Assembly (NCBI GenBank): GCA_036898135.1 | Contig: CM072513.1 | Coordinates: forward strand, 81,630,820-81,694,819 | Source: Oncomelania hupensis | Lineage: Eukaryota; Mollusca; Gastropoda; Littorinimorpha; Pomatiopsidae | DNA: 64,000 nucleotides | Reading direction: 5' to 3' | Shown: positions 15,830 through 27,865 of the stretch, in pieces | Numbering within the stretch: the stretch's first letter is position 1 | Layout of the letters: each line of letters begins with the position of its first letter | Position numbers and translations under genes: made by a program | Notes under the pieces: model-generated | Databases searched by the model: none | Told to the model about the DNA's origin: nothing | Seen by the model: only the letters and a program-made list of their open reading frames with translations

Positions 15830-17096
15830 ACGCTCTCTGTCTTTGTTGTTTTACTTTGGTACAGCACACACAAGTTGTTTGACTTTGGTACAGCACACAC
15901 AAGTTGTTTGACTTTGGTACAACACACACAAGTTGTTTGACTTTGGTACAGCACACACAAGTTGTTTGACTTTGGTACAGCACACACAAGTTGTTTGACA
16001 TTGGTACAGCACACACAAGTTGTTTAACTTTGGTACAGCACACACAAGTTGTATGACTTTGGTACAGCACACACAAGTTGTTTGACTTTGGTACAACACA
16101 CACAAGTTGTTTGACTTTGGTACAGCACACACAAGTTGTTTGACTGTGGTACAGCACACACAAGTTGTTTGACTTTGGTACAACACACACAAGTTGTTTG
16201 ACTTTGGTACAACACACACAAGTTGTTTGACTTTGGTACAGCACACACAAGTTGTTTGACTTTGGTACAACACACACAAGTTGTTTGACTTTGTTACAAC
16301 ACACACAAGTTGTTTGACTTTGGTACAGCACACACAAGTTGTTTGACTTTGGTACAACACACACAAGTTGTTTGACTTTGGTACAGCACACACAAGTTGT
16401 ATGACTTTGGTACAGCCAACACAAGTTGTTTGACTTTGGTACAACACACAAGTTGTTTGACTTTGGTACAGCACACACAAGTTGTTTGACTGTGGTACAG
16501 CACACACAAGTTGTTTGACTTTGGTACAACACACACAAGTTGTTTGACTTTGGTACAGCACACACAAGTTGTTTGACTTTGGTACAACACACACAAGTTG
16601 TTTGACTTTGGAACAGCACACACAAGTTGTTTGACTTTGGTACAGCACACACAAGTTGTTTGACTTTGGTACAACACACACAAGTTGTTTGACTTTGGTA
16701 CAGCACACACAAGTTGTTTGACTTTGGTACAGCTTACACAAGTTGTTTGACTTTGGTACAGCACACACCAGTTGTTTGACTTTGGTACAGCACACACAAG
16801 TTGTTTGACTTTGGTACAACACACACAAGTTGTTTGACTTTGGTACAGCACACACAAGTTGTATGACTTTGGTACAGCACACACAAGTTGTTTGACTTTG
16901 GTACAACTCACAAGTTGTTTGACTTTGGTACAGCACACACAAGTTGTTTGACTGTGGTACAACACACACAAGTTGTTTGACTTTGGTACAACACACACAA
17001 GTTGTTTGACTTTGGTACAGCACACACAAGTTGTTTGACTTTGGTACAGCACACACAAGTTGTTTGACTTTGGTACAGCACACACAAGCTCTCTGT
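15830..17096. repeat. 29-bp minisatellite, about 43 copies
   Basis: Unit contains acacacaagttgtttgac and tttggtacagc. A period of 29 is not a multiple of 3, yet no stop codon arises in any minus-strand frame. Three overlapping minus-strand frames of 300-460 codons cross the array, all with the same 29-residue repeat (CVCCTKVKQL, AVPKSNNL). These are products of the repeat. Both ends carry ctctctgtctttgttg, so expansion took place between two copies of a short direct repeat. The right end joins an RTE fragment. Confidence 0.95.
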
Positions 17097-18186
17097 CTTT
17101 GTTGTTTGACTTTGGTCTGTCGGATTCGTCGTTGGTGATGTGCTGGGTATAGGAAATGCTCAGAAGTCTTCTGTAGCACCTCATCTCCATTCTTTGTATT
17201 CTTCGTTGAAGATCTGCTGTGAGGGTCCATGCTTCGCAAGCATATAGGAAGACGGAGATGACAAGGGAGCGCAGCAGTCTAACCTTGGAATGTAGACTGA
17301 TGGTCTTGTTTTTCCAAATGGGCTTCAACTTTGCCAGGGCAGCAGTTGTTTGTGCGACCTTGGACCATTGTCTGATACAATGGCTCCTAAATATTTGAAG
17401 CTGTGAACTGAGTTGAGGGATTGGCCTTGGACTTTGATGTCCGTTTTGTTGCCATTGGTGTTGCTGGTCATCATTTTGATCTTCTCTGCACTTATTTCCA
17501 TTCCATAGGCTCTGGAGGTGTCAAGCCTCTGTACCAGCTGTATAAGTTCTTGTTCCTCTCCAGCCAATCCATCAATGTCATCTGCAAAACGAAAGTTGGA
17601 GATTGCTCTACCCCCTATTCGTGGAATAAAATTGGAGGGAAATTTGCACCACTGCTCATTTTGGGAGCTGGTGAAGTAGATATCAACACCATGACCACCA
17701 CCTTCAACTCAGCTGTGACAGATGCCGCCAAGGAGATCCTTGGCAAGCACCGGCCAAAGAAGAAGCCATGGATCACACCTGAACTTTTCGATCTGTGTGA
17801 TAAACGAAGATGAATGAAAAAGAAAAAGAGCACCTCACAGGGAGCTGATGCCTACCGAAAAATCAACAATGACATCCGAAAAGGCATGCGCACAGCAAAG
17901 GAGAACTGGATAGAAGATCAATGCCAGGAAATGGAGAATAGTCTGAACAAGAACAGCAGCAAGAAGGCCTACCAGAATGTGAAGCGACTGACAAGTGTTA
18001 AACAGCCCAAGGTCTCCACGATCCAAAGCAAGTCTGGCATATGGCATATGGGGAGGCTCAGTTTTACGGGCGTCAGACCATGCGCCCAAAGGCTGTGGGT
18101 GGGCGTCTCTGGCGGCTTGGGTTAGATCCTGTATCGGCCAGCGCCTTGAGCAGCTCTTGAGCTAGTAAAGCGCTATATAAGAACAA

Positions 18187-18246
<60 letters not shown>

Positions 18247-19078
18247 ATGCCTTACAGAAGAACAAGAAGTCGTGGACAGATGGTCAGAGTACTGCTCTGA
18301 CCTTTACAACCACACACCAAACGGAGACCCTCAGTTCTAGTATGTCCAGAAAACAGAAGAAGAAGAAATCCTCCCAATTCTCCGAGAAGTTGAGGCAGCA
18401 CTGCAATCGCTGAAGAAAGGGAAGTCAGCGAGAGTGGACAACATACCCGCGGAACTGCTTCAAGCAGGAGGAGAAACGATGATTGACGCACTCACCATTA
18501 CCTGTAACAAGATCTGGCAGAGTGGGGAGTGGCCTACACCATGAACCCAGCCGCTTGTCATCACTTTTCCCAAAAACGGTAACATGCAGGAGTGTGAAAA
18601 TTACCCCACCATCTGCCTCATCAGCCATCCCAGCTATGTTCTCCTGAAAATAATACTCAAGAGGTTGAAACCCCAAGCTGAACAAATCATAGCTGAAGAA
18701 CAAGCAGGAATTCAGGGCAGAGCGAAGTACCACTGAACAGATTTTCAGCCTTAGAATAATGTGCGAGAAATACCTACAGCACTAACAACATCTATATCAT
18801 GTGTTCGTAAACTTCAAGAAGGCGTTTTACCGAGTCTGGCATGCAGCTCTGTGGGCAACCATGAGAGTGTACAACATCAGCCCTACAATTATTGAAGTCA
18901 TCAAAAGCCTGTATGACCAATGCAGCCCTCCATAACAGCGCCATCGGAAACTGGTTCAAAACAACAATCGGTGTGCGTCAATGATGCATACTCTCTCCAA
19001 CCCTCTTCAACATCTTCCTAGTGCGCATCATGTCAGATGCCCTTGCAGATCACGAAGGCACAGTCAGCATAGGGGGTA
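17097..19078 (-). mobile_element. RTE LINE with inverted 5' segment (twin priming)
   Basis: The left part (17097-17620) is the 3' RT region on the minus strand (SLHSKVRLLRSLVISVFLYA, FKYLGAIV, EISAEKIKMM). The right part (17621-19078) is the upstream region, from the endonuclease-RT linker (GGKFAPLLILGAGEVD, PKKKPWITPEL) to mid-RT, on the plus strand. The outer end stops at cacagtcagcatagggggta, and the left part resumes with agggggtagagcaatctcc, the adjoining bases in the intact family. An inverted 5' segment whose internal breakpoint faces outward is the signature of twin priming. The right part carries several frameshifts and stops. Confidence 0.85.
18048..18246 (+). mobile_element. SINE-like insertion inside the RTE copy
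   Basis: Interrupts the RTE sequence between ctggcatat and gccttacag, which are contiguous in the copy at 46905-46925. It ends in ccttgagcagctcttgagc, agcgctatataag and a (AAAT)n tail of about 65 bp. The same 3' end occurs at 9500-9545. Confidence 0.65.
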
Positions 19079-20455
19079 TATAGCTATGGGTTAGCTAAAA
19101 AAAAAAAAAAGTAATTCGTTAGGTCTGGGTTAAGGTAATTATTAAAAATATTATTAGGGTTAGTTTCAATATGAACTTTGGGGCTCACCTCTATAGTGAG
19201 CTTGGTTAGATAACCGATTCTTCATAATAATGAGGTCCCATAGCGTACTTTACAGCTTTGTTACATTTATAAGGGGCGTACATTAAAAAATGTTTTTTTT
19301 TAAATATTCTTGCAACTTTTGAATCTGTAAAATCCGGCGTACCTATTCAACTCCGCCATCCTAATAACAATACAAACAGTGATCTTAAAGTAATCCTACA
19401 CGAAATATTTTACACGGTTAAATGGGTTAATATAAGTCAAGTTCTAAACAACAACTGGATACAGATTAATAAAAAATAAATAAATAAATAAATAAATAAA
19501 CACGATATATACAAGACGGCTATTATGATTTCTGCAATATTGTCCCCTATACGCACTGTGTCCGGGGACGTTAATCTACTCAATGAATGAATGAATGAAT
19601 GATTTCTGCAGACTGACTGGAAAAACTGTTTGAGCCTCATTCGTTCGAAGCAAAAATTAACCCTGCTAACTTGAGAGTAACTTTAAGTTTCAACAAAGCC
19701 CAGCATAAGGACATTACTAGTTTTACTCTCGCGCCACTGCTAATGAATGAATTCTCACTTTCGACTCTAGCGGCAGTAATTTAACATTTATTGGAACAAA
19801 CTCTATGAACTTTAAAATTAATGATAGATGCTTTTGTACCTACCAGTAGACAGAACTCCTAGTGTACATTGTTAAGAATAATTTCAACTCAAAAAGAATA
19901 TTACTGCGATCCAATAAAATGTCTGCCTCAAAACCGGCAGCAGAGTCAAGACTATCATTCCAGCATCTCCTTCAAAATAACAAACCCAAACAAACAAATT
20001 GTAGACTTTGGCGATGTTACAATTATTCTAGAAATAACAAATTAAAAATATAATAAAAAAATACAATGTCGAACGGCCCTAACATTCCAATAACCTGTCC
20101 TACCATTGAACTCAATGACCTAGCAGACACAATTGACTTTGACGCGGATTCGAATGTTGGGAGTGTTTACGGTCTCGAATTTACAGCAACTGGGTATTAT
20201 AAACGAGCTTTAGTACCCACAGGTCCGATACAAGAAACCAAACCTTCTATCGACCAGCTAAAGGACTTTAATGCCGGCGAACTTGTCTTGATTTAAAATA
20301 TGCAATCACTAAACGTGAAAATATCTGGTCTTTAAAGCCCGTAAAGGCCGAAATAGATTGATTTATTAAATGTTAGTTTCAAAGCCCTTACACATTAATA
20401 GGACCTGACGATACATTTAAAAAGATTATAAACGCTGGGTCTCTGTTAGTTTGTC
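19079..20455. other. AT-rich spacer with poly(A) and ATGA repeats
   Basis: No recognisable gene. Holds short (AAAT)n and (AATG)n runs at about 19470 and 19585 and the small open frame at 20066. Confidence 0.4.
20066..20296 (+). CDS. Unrecognised small ORF
   Basis: Seventy-six codons from an ATG to TAA with non-repetitive composition (MSNGPNIPITCPTIELND, DADSNVGSVYGLEF, KPSIDQLKDFNAGELVLI). No signal peptide, membrane span or known motif is visible. It stands alone in AT-rich DNA. It could be an exon of an unknown gene or a remnant of a mobile element. Confidence 0.25.
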   Translation: MSNGPNIPITCPTIELNDLADTIDFDADSNVGSVYGLEFTATGYYKRALVPTGPIQETKPSIDQLKDFNAGELVLI

Positions 20456-20457
20456 TA

Positions 20458-20962
20458 TCCTATCCTATCCTATCCTATCCCGTAACTCAAAGGTCGTTGG
20501 GGCACCACAGATGATCGCTTAACGCGTGTACTCCATCTTTCTCTGTTCTCAGCAACCCACATGGCTTCGCTTAGAGTCAAACCAGTCCATTCTCGAATGT
20601 TGTCCTCCCACCTCTTTTTCGGTCTCCCTTGTCTTCTGCCTCCTTGCGCCGTACCTTGTAGAATCGCCTTTGCACGACCTGATGCTATGGTGACATGGCC
20701 ATGCCATCATAGTTTCAGTTTCTTCAGCACTGTGAGCATGTCATCGTGTTGTCCAATGGCTTGTGTGATAGTCTGTCGGACTTCGTCGTTGGTCATGTGC
20801 TGGATATAGGAAATGCCAAGTCTTCTGTAGCACATCATCTCCATGCTTTGTATTCGTCGTTGTAGATCTGCTGTGAGGGTCCACGTTTCGCAAGCGTATA
20901 GGAAGGTAGAGATGACAAGGGAGCGCAGCAGCCTTATCTTGGAATGTAGACTGATGGAAAGC
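20458..20962 (-). mobile_element. RTE-type LINE, 3' fragment
   Basis: Begins with (CTATC)n at 20456-20480 and reads on the minus strand through the RTE C-terminal region (SLHSKIRLLRSLVIST, CETWTLTADLQRRI, ISYIQHMTNDEVRQTI). It is truncated at about 20962, beyond which unrelated sequence starts. Confidence 0.9.
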
Positions 20963-21021
20963 TCTTTAAACGTAAGAGAAGAGAATCGTGGAGAGGTTTC
21001 TGCTCCACACAAAATTCAAAA

Positions 21022-21534
21022 ATGTCAAAGGTTTGGAAAGTGGTCCGCAAATTCAAAAATAAAAGTAACAAACAGGTCAGCCCATGTTTTAATGTGCAAG
21101 GGGACATAATTGGAGATTTAAAAAAAAAACTGGTGGCTGATCTTTTGGCATTTTCAATTGCTGCAAACTCTTCCTCTGAGAACTATTCTGGTGTGTTTTT
21201 TTTTCAAACTATTAGAACACTTAAAGAAAAACAACGGTTAAATTTTACCTCTGACAATTCTGAAGATTACAACATTTTGTTTTCACTAGTTGAGCTTAAT
21301 GACGCCATTAACAAAAGTGCAGATTCAGCGGTTGGGCCGGTTGACGTGCATTATCAATTAAATTTTCTGCGACATTTAACAAGGTGCTCACGGTCTCAAC
21401 TGCTGGACATCTTCAATAAGATTTGGATCACTGGCACCTTTTCTCCCTCTTGGAGAAAGGCCATTATTGTTCCCATACCTAAACCTGGCAAAGACTATAC
21501 TAATGCAACAAATTATAGACCAACAGGTTGGTTT
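21022..21534 (+). pseudogene. Jockey/I-type LINE RT fragment, N-terminal part
   Basis: The open frame encodes the region before and at the start of a LINE RT: LVELNDAINKSADSAVGPVD, FNKIWITGTFSPSWRKA, then IIVPIPKPGKD and NYRP (RT block 0/1). It ends where unrelated sequence begins at about 21535. It belongs to a different LINE family from the RTE copies. Confidence 0.75.
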
Positions 21535-21567
21535 TTGAAGATTTGAACCTTTTTATAATATTTTAAG

Positions 21568-21630
21568 ATAACGGGTCTCTGGTCCTGATTTGGCTCGGAA
21601 GAGTCCGCTGGACCTAAAGCAATAATCATG
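21568..21630 (+). mobile_element. 3' end fragment of the 0.7-kb retroposon
   Basis: Carries gtcctgatttggctcggaag and cgctggacctaaagcaata, the last 55 bp of the family at 43642-44340. Confidence 0.7.
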
Positions 21631-21631
21631 T

Positions 21632-22105
21632 AATGTACTGTCTTCCACACACCCACCCTGTCCTCCACACACCCACCCCGTCCTCCATACACCCACCCGG
21701 TTCTCCATACACCAATTACCGTCCTCCACACACCCACCCCGTCCTCCATACACCCACCACCGTCCTCCATACACCCACCCCGTCCTCCACACACCCACCC
21801 CGTCCTCCATGCACCCACCACCGTCCTCCATACAACCACCACCGTCCTCCATACACCCACCCCCGTCCTCCATACAACCACCCCCGTCCTCCATACACCC
21901 ACCCCGTCCTCCACACACTCACCCCGTCCTCCATACACCCACCCCCGTCCTCCATACACCCACCCCCGTCCTCCATACACCCACTCCCGTCCTCCATACA
22001 CCCACCCCCGTCCTCCATACACCCACCCCCGTCCTCCATACACCCACCACCGTCCTCCATACACCCACCCCCGTCCTTCATACACCAACCCCGTCCTGTG
22101 CACCA
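21632..22105. repeat. 21-bp minisatellite, about 22 copies
   Basis: Unit resembles ccgtcctccatacacccaccc with small variations. A period of 21 keeps several frames open on both strands (for example YGGRGWV repeats on the minus strand). None is regarded as a gene. Confidence 0.95.
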
Positions 22106-22319
22106 AATCCTCTACTTCTCTCCCCACCCAAGTCCCAATTGATCCACCGTCCCCTGTGCGCACTAGGCATGCTGCTAGCATGGACCACGCTGCGTCTTGC
22201 TATTTGGACATCATCGTCATCATCAGCTGCAGCAGCATCAGGTCAGTGCAAGTTCTACTGTTTTGCCTCTAGATCTACAGGGCTATTGCCATGTGCTTGT
22301 TCTTCTCACAATGACAGAT

Positions 22320-22500
22320 GTCCGATGTCTGCTCCTGGAAAAGTGCGTGTCCTGCCAATGTTGATGCTTGATCTGAAGCGTTTCTTGACCATGATGTAGT
22401 CGATATGGTTGCGATACTCCCGGTCGGAACGGTGCCATGTCCATCGTCTGGATTTTTTTGTGGAGACCAAGCGTTTTTGCCAGTATCAGATTGTTGTATG
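22320..22500 (-). mobile_element. RTE-type LINE endonuclease fragment
   Basis: The reverse complement of the endonuclease region around 46205-46385 of the full copy, covering the segment that encodes NQIDYIMVKTRF. Short and isolated. Confidence 0.75.
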
Positions 22501-22771
22501 TAACGTATGGATATTTTGAATGGGTGTACCTGTTTATACTAGCTAACTGAATGCAGAATATATTTGACTCCTAGATTAGCAATAAGGGTGCGTGCAAGTT
22601 CTCTGTTTACTACCACACCCACAAACGTACGGACTCCTCTCAACACAGGCAAACACCAACACAAGATATCCGTTACACGTTCTCAAAATTTATATAAATA
22701 AACAACAATAATTCTTATCAATCTTCCACTCCAATTCCTTCATACATAGATTCTAACACAGCTAACCCTAA

Positions 22772-24662
22772 GGGCGCGTCCACATGACGAGCTGCGCTTT
22801 GAGCTAGCGGTGGCGTAGCGTTGGACGAGCTTTGAGCGGTGGGTGGCCACACCAAAAGCGTCAAAAAGCTAGCGGAAGCTAGCTGCACAGCTGGCTGTAA
22901 GCTCGGTGACAGCTTGGGTGGCCACATGACAAGCTGTTACAGCTAGCTGCCTGCTAGCGTGATGCTAGCTGTCGTTCAGAAGTTTATTATCTGTGGTTTT
23001 GCAAGGCATCGCAGACCCGCAACTAAAATTTATTTCTGTTGAAGTTGGAGCCTACGGAAAAGAGAGTGATGGCATATTATCCAGGTTTCAGATGAAACTC
23101 AGCCTTGAAGGGAATACAGTTAATATGTCCCACTACCAAATTCCAACATTCACCTTTCCTAGTTTTTTGGTAGGTAACCCAGCCTATCGCCCAAGCCATA
23201 CCTAATAACACGCATCAACACAGTCGATATCATCTTCAATTATCGCCATGGCAAGCCGTTGTGTAGAATGCGGGTTTGTAGTGCTTGCTGGAAAATGGTA
23301 AGTGCTGAAAACAGCAATCTGCACAACGTGACCACTGCTGACCACATTGTGCTAGCACTGTTGCCTTGCACAATGCAGTCATCCATCATGAAAGCGCTGA
23401 TATAAAAAAAAAAAGACACGGAGATCTGGGATGACACTCATGTCCGTGACAAACAGGACAGACGGATGGGCTGTTACTCAGGTCGTACTGGACAATACTT
23501 AGCATGGGTGAGAGAACAGCTGGTTGAGTATTTTGTCAGGGTTGGTGCAGTGAACTGGCAGGAAAGCTACAGTTAATATAACTTTGCTGAACTAACTGAC
23601 GGCAGTGATAATGAAGGATGAGACTCTCGTGACTTTAGTTTTCCCATGTTCATATACGTCACAAAGCTTGTGATTTTAAATCTAAAGTTGGTCACTTTTA
23701 AGATCAACATGGAATGTACTATTTTAAAAAAATAAAACAAAGAGTGCAGATTTAAAAAAGATGGACCTGCAATCATGCACTCCACCCAAATGTTGGTCAT
23801 TTACTGTTCAGCCTTCCCCTTTTCTCTCTTGTTTTTCCCCCACCCCTACAAAGCTTCAAAGAAATAAACGTTAAAACGTTAACTATATATTTTTGTAAAC
23901 TTTTATTGGCTGGCATCAAACACACAATACCTACATCATAAGTGTTCATTGATAATTTACCATCATAGCCCTTTTATTTATTTTTTATTTATAAAATCCA
24001 GATCTAAATCTAGGTTGAATTTGGGACTATAAGCACGGTTCTAAATCTGAGTGAAAACATCAAATAATGTGAAATCGCTTAATAGATCTAGATCTGTATT
24101 TTATTTGCAACATATTGTGTTAAAACATAATAAAAGTAAAAAAAGCACTTACTGGGTACTATTATTTTTCAATGGCGACTGCACAAATGATAAAGCTGCA
24201 ATTTTGTCAATTAGGCCTATACTATACGAAAAGAGCAACTGGTCATTTTATTATAAAATTTATAACCATCTTCACTCAATCACTAACTTCAGTGCCTTGC
24301 CATTTTAGGCACCTCCTGAAACAGCTTTGCTCAAACCTCCCTGTTCGAAAATCTTTTTGTTTTTTCTGCCACAATCTCTTATTTTGTAGTTCTCTGATTC
24401 CGTAAGCGAAGGGTGGTAAGAAGACTGATTCAAGGCCAAGGACACAAAACCAATCAAGGTCAAGGACCCAAAACCACCGCTTGAGCTTCGAGCGTCGATA
24501 AATGCCGAGAATATTACCGCTGCTCGAAGCTAGCAATAGCCGCGCGGCTACCGCTCGTGGTGTGGACGCTTCTAGTTCTACAGTAATTCTAGTTAGACTT
24601 TTCGCAGCGCAGCTGAAGCGCAGCTCAAAGCTTCGCTCGAAGCTTGTCATGTGGACGCGCCC
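22772..24662 (+). mobile_element. PIF/Harbinger DNA transposon, decayed
   Basis: Terminal inverted repeats start GGGCGCGTCCACATGAC on the left and end with its complement on the right. A 3-bp TAA duplication flanks them (22769-22771 and 24663-24665), as expected for Harbinger (TWA). Subterminal regions are rich in AGCT words. Inside, 22993-23100 encodes LQGIADPQLKFISVEVGAYG and KESDGI, matching the DDE_Tnp_4 type Harbinger transposase. About 23440-23560 encodes a C-terminal relic with REQLVEYFVRVGAVNWQ. Stops and deletions break the rest, so it cannot move by itself. Confidence 0.8.
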
Positions 24663-24665
24663 TAA

Positions 24666-25789
24666 CACATGTCTCTCTCAACACCAGCTTCACACAAGCT
24701 TGAAAAAGTCGAACCTGAATGTTCGAAACGGATAAACGAAGCCCGGCAATTGGTTGTCCGTGGCTAATTCAAATACACGAAACTACAGTACCTTGTTAGT
24801 CGTGAGAAGCAGTGTTTCACACAAGCTGGCGCCAAGATGCCAGTGACGTTGCGGCCAGAGATGTATGCTAATGATGTCTTCGACGGGTGGAGGAGCGCTT
24901 TCTAGCCCCAGTCCACCCGACCTTGAAATCGTAGTCTTTGGTCAGCGACGGAATATGAGCGACCCGATCCGATGCCCCACGGACCGCTCTATCCCCGTTG
25001 TACGGGTCACTGCCGTGTCCAGGCGCGTGGGTCCACGTTTGCTCCATGCAGGTAGGCAGCTACACAATAAATATACACAAACGTCAACTCTCCGACCTTT
25101 ATAATTTCATTATTCTTCTTTTGTTTCAACCTTGCTGACCTCCCTTTGTTTATTCACTTTTCCACTTCCCTGTCGTATGCGATCGTCACTTTCCTTCCTC
25201 CACCACTATTATCCATATCCAGGTAATTACTTCATGAATGAAAATTACTATCAAACATGCTCACGCCTTTCATTCATAATTCAATATCTACTACTCTACA
25301 ACTATCGCCCCACGTAATTAACAATATTATTACATCAAGGAAAATTCAATATTCCATCTTAGTGGACAACAGCTCACCATCTTTCAATACAATAAATGCA
25401 ATACGAAAACATACTTCTCCGACATTTCACAATCATGAAAAACATTATAAATACCTGTAATCTTTACAGCACAAAATGTATCAACTTCCAGAGAGAAGGT
25501 CCCACTGAATCCACACTTCCAAATAGACTCTCAGTGCCTTCTACCTCTTTACTTTTTATACAAGAGTTCTTTTCTCTTTTCTTTTATAATCTTTTCTCTT
25601 TTCTTTTATAATCTTTTATCTTTTATAATCTTTTATCTTTTTTCCTGGCCTACACACTGACACAGCCACGTCGCCTGACATACACAATTCGACTGAGTAA
25701 CTTTGCCCCCATGTCGAACTATTTCTTCTATCACTGGCTCAAGAATTTTAACCAAACAAAAATACTGAACAATAATCAAATTGTAAAAA
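24666..25789. other. No gene recognised
   Basis: Sequence between the Harbinger element and an RTE fragment. It has a GC-richer patch at 24800-25060 and CTTTT-rich runs at 25560-25640. No conserved motif seen. Confidence 0.35.
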
Positions 25790-25794
25790 CCCGG

Positions 25795-26640
25795 AAAAAT
25801 CCCGTTCTCTACAATGTATCTGGCAAACTCCAACTCCAAGAGTCTCAGACTCCTGTCATTTGTCTCGTTGTTGCAAAGGGGTCCACAAGTGTCTCCCCAG
25901 TTGTGGTGCGCATCTTTGCCAACCTTGGCATTCCAGTCGCCTTCCACTTTTTTTTTCTTTTTTTTTTTTTTATCAGTTTATAGTCCCCTCTCTTCCCGAT
26001 AAGGATTTTCAGAGAGGAGACTGATATGATCGCCTTCCACTATGAATATGCCCTTCTTCGGCACTTGGTCAAGGACAGCCTGTAGATTTTCAAAGAAATC
26101 CTCTGCTTCGCTGTCATCATAGTCTGATGTTGGGGCATAGGCCTAAATGATGATGGTGTTGAAAGGGGTTGCTCTCAGACGGATGGTAATGAGTCTACTG
26201 GAGACTGGGCGGCAACCCATGACAGTGGCTAGAATGTTCTTGTGGACCAAGAATCCAACGTCGTGTTCGTGCTTATCATCTCTACCGCTGAAATAGAGCT
26301 TGTGGCCTTTGTCGGTCGTTATTTCACCTAGGCCTTTCCAGCGCAGTTCACTGATACCTAAAACGTTCCATCGATAGTGATCCAGCTCGTGGGCCAGTTC
26401 TTCTAATTTTCCTTCCACAGTTTGGGTCCTGACATTCCAGGTTCCTATGACGATGTTGTTTCTGGTGCGGATCTTGCCAAGTTGTCCATCAGTAGCACAC
26501 TTATCACCTCCGTTCTGGTGGCCAACGGAAGGCGCGGTCCTTGGTGACCCGGGCGACGACTGATCCGGTTTGAAGTGAATGGTTCTATTTATCATGCAGT
26601 GTTTCTTGATCAAGAAAGACCTAGCTGGGCTGTGAAGAAA
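25795..26640 (-). mobile_element. RTE-type LINE endonuclease fragment
   Basis: On the minus strand it encodes the apurinic-type endonuclease start: NNIVIGTWNVRTQTVEGKLE, LGISELRWKGLGE, HKLYFSGRDDKHEHDVGFL, followed by EGDWNAKVG and HHNWGDTCGP. An 81-bp insertion at 25949-26029 splits it. It lacks the catalytic C-terminal part and all of RT. Confidence 0.88.
25949..26029 (-). mobile_element. Short poly(A)-tailed retroposed hairpin RNA
   Basis: An 81-bp insertion inside the RTE endonuclease fragment, flanked by a perfect 12-bp duplication tcgccttccact (25937-25948 and 26030-26041). On the minus strand it is a stem-loop of about 58 nt (agtctcctctct pairs with agagaggggact), then a poly(A) run. 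Size, tail and duplication show reverse transcription of a small RNA or a tiny SINE. I cannot name the parent RNA. Confidence 0.75.
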
Positions 26641-27865
26641 TTATCTAGCCTGTAATTCCTTCATCTGATGCGAATGTGTGAACGTATAGATAATGAATAT
26701 TCAGTGAGTGATCACGCTATTGTTGCGTGCATAAAGAGTAGAGAAACGTTTAGTGGCTGTTATAATTCGTGCGTGCATTTAGCCATGTGATCGATACTGA
26801 CCAATGAGAAAACTGGAAAAACTAAACGCTCAGTTTCTAACAAATCATTGGTATATTCGAAGCACTCTCTGTTGCACAGTCAACGAAACAAGACGGTTTC
26901 CCCTAGTGGAAAGAAGAGAGCCACAGTTGAATTGGATGAAGGCGTTCTAGTCCCAGCACTAACGGTAATTATTCTTTAGATTATACATCGGCGGTATTAT
27001 TAATTCGATTCTAATTCCGACTTCGATTATCGTCAGTAATTCATACGTTTATGGTAGAAACTCGGAACTTAGTATGCGTTCATTTGTATGGTTACAGCCT
27101 TTGCCAGGCCGGCGATGTCCTTGGAGCGAGTTGCCGAAGGTAAACCTATGTGGAGAGGTTGGTTCATCCTGAAGAGATTTGATCCGCCTGCGTTCCGAGC
27201 ATAGGAGATATTATTCCCTTCAAACCTAGATTTGGGAAGGAATCCGAAGGACCTTACATCGACTCAACCCTGACCCCAGACTGGCCAGAGTCCGTCGAGT
27301 TGGATGTAAACGACGTAGTTGCTACTAGCGATAAAATGAGCATATCGTCTCAGTTATTTCACTACTAGGGTAGGCCTAGTCGTGCCATCCTTGTGTTGTC
27401 AATCAGCAATGATTCTTTGACAGCAGTAGCTAACTACAGTACGAAAGTGAACGTAAACAGTAGAAGAACATTTTCTTTGCTCTACCAAGTTCTACCTTGA
27501 GCAATGAAAAGACTGTAAAAGTGTGGAATTACTGGTAGTCACTTGGACTGTGACTGACTACATCTTTTGGATATTATACAGGGACTGAACCTGACTCTCA
27601 TTGGATATTATCAGGGTGAGAGCAGTGTTATAATTATTGTGTATTTAGTTGTGACTATTCAGGATCACTGGAACAAGCGATGTGAGTACTGTCATTTTGT
27701 TTACCCTGTATATTGTGTTTTGTGATTCATTATTTTCTTGTACAAATAAATGTAGTGTGGAAGGAAATTCTGGAGTCAATGAGAGTGGTGGATGTGAATA
27801 TAATTTCTATTTACTATTCTAGTCTTTCCCCCTACATTAATTTTGTTACATGGGCCCAATTCAAT
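26641..27865. other. No gene recognised
   Basis: Sequence between RTE fragments. Several GT-AG style junctions can be imagined, but no frame is coherent. Nothing supportable. Confidence 0.35.

Noticed and set aside
15830..17096. CRISPR-like regular repeat of 29 bp
   Set aside because: Units are directly adjacent with no spacers, and the DNA is eukaryotic.
15804..17328. Cys-rich minus-strand ORFs of up to 462 codons
   Set aside because: They come from a 29-bp minisatellite without stop codons. The ends that look like protein belong to RTE fragments.
21513..22181. Gly/Arg/Trp-rich minus-strand ORF and Pro/His-rich plus ORFs
   Set aside because: Products of a 21-bp minisatellite. All frames are open because 21 is a multiple of 3.
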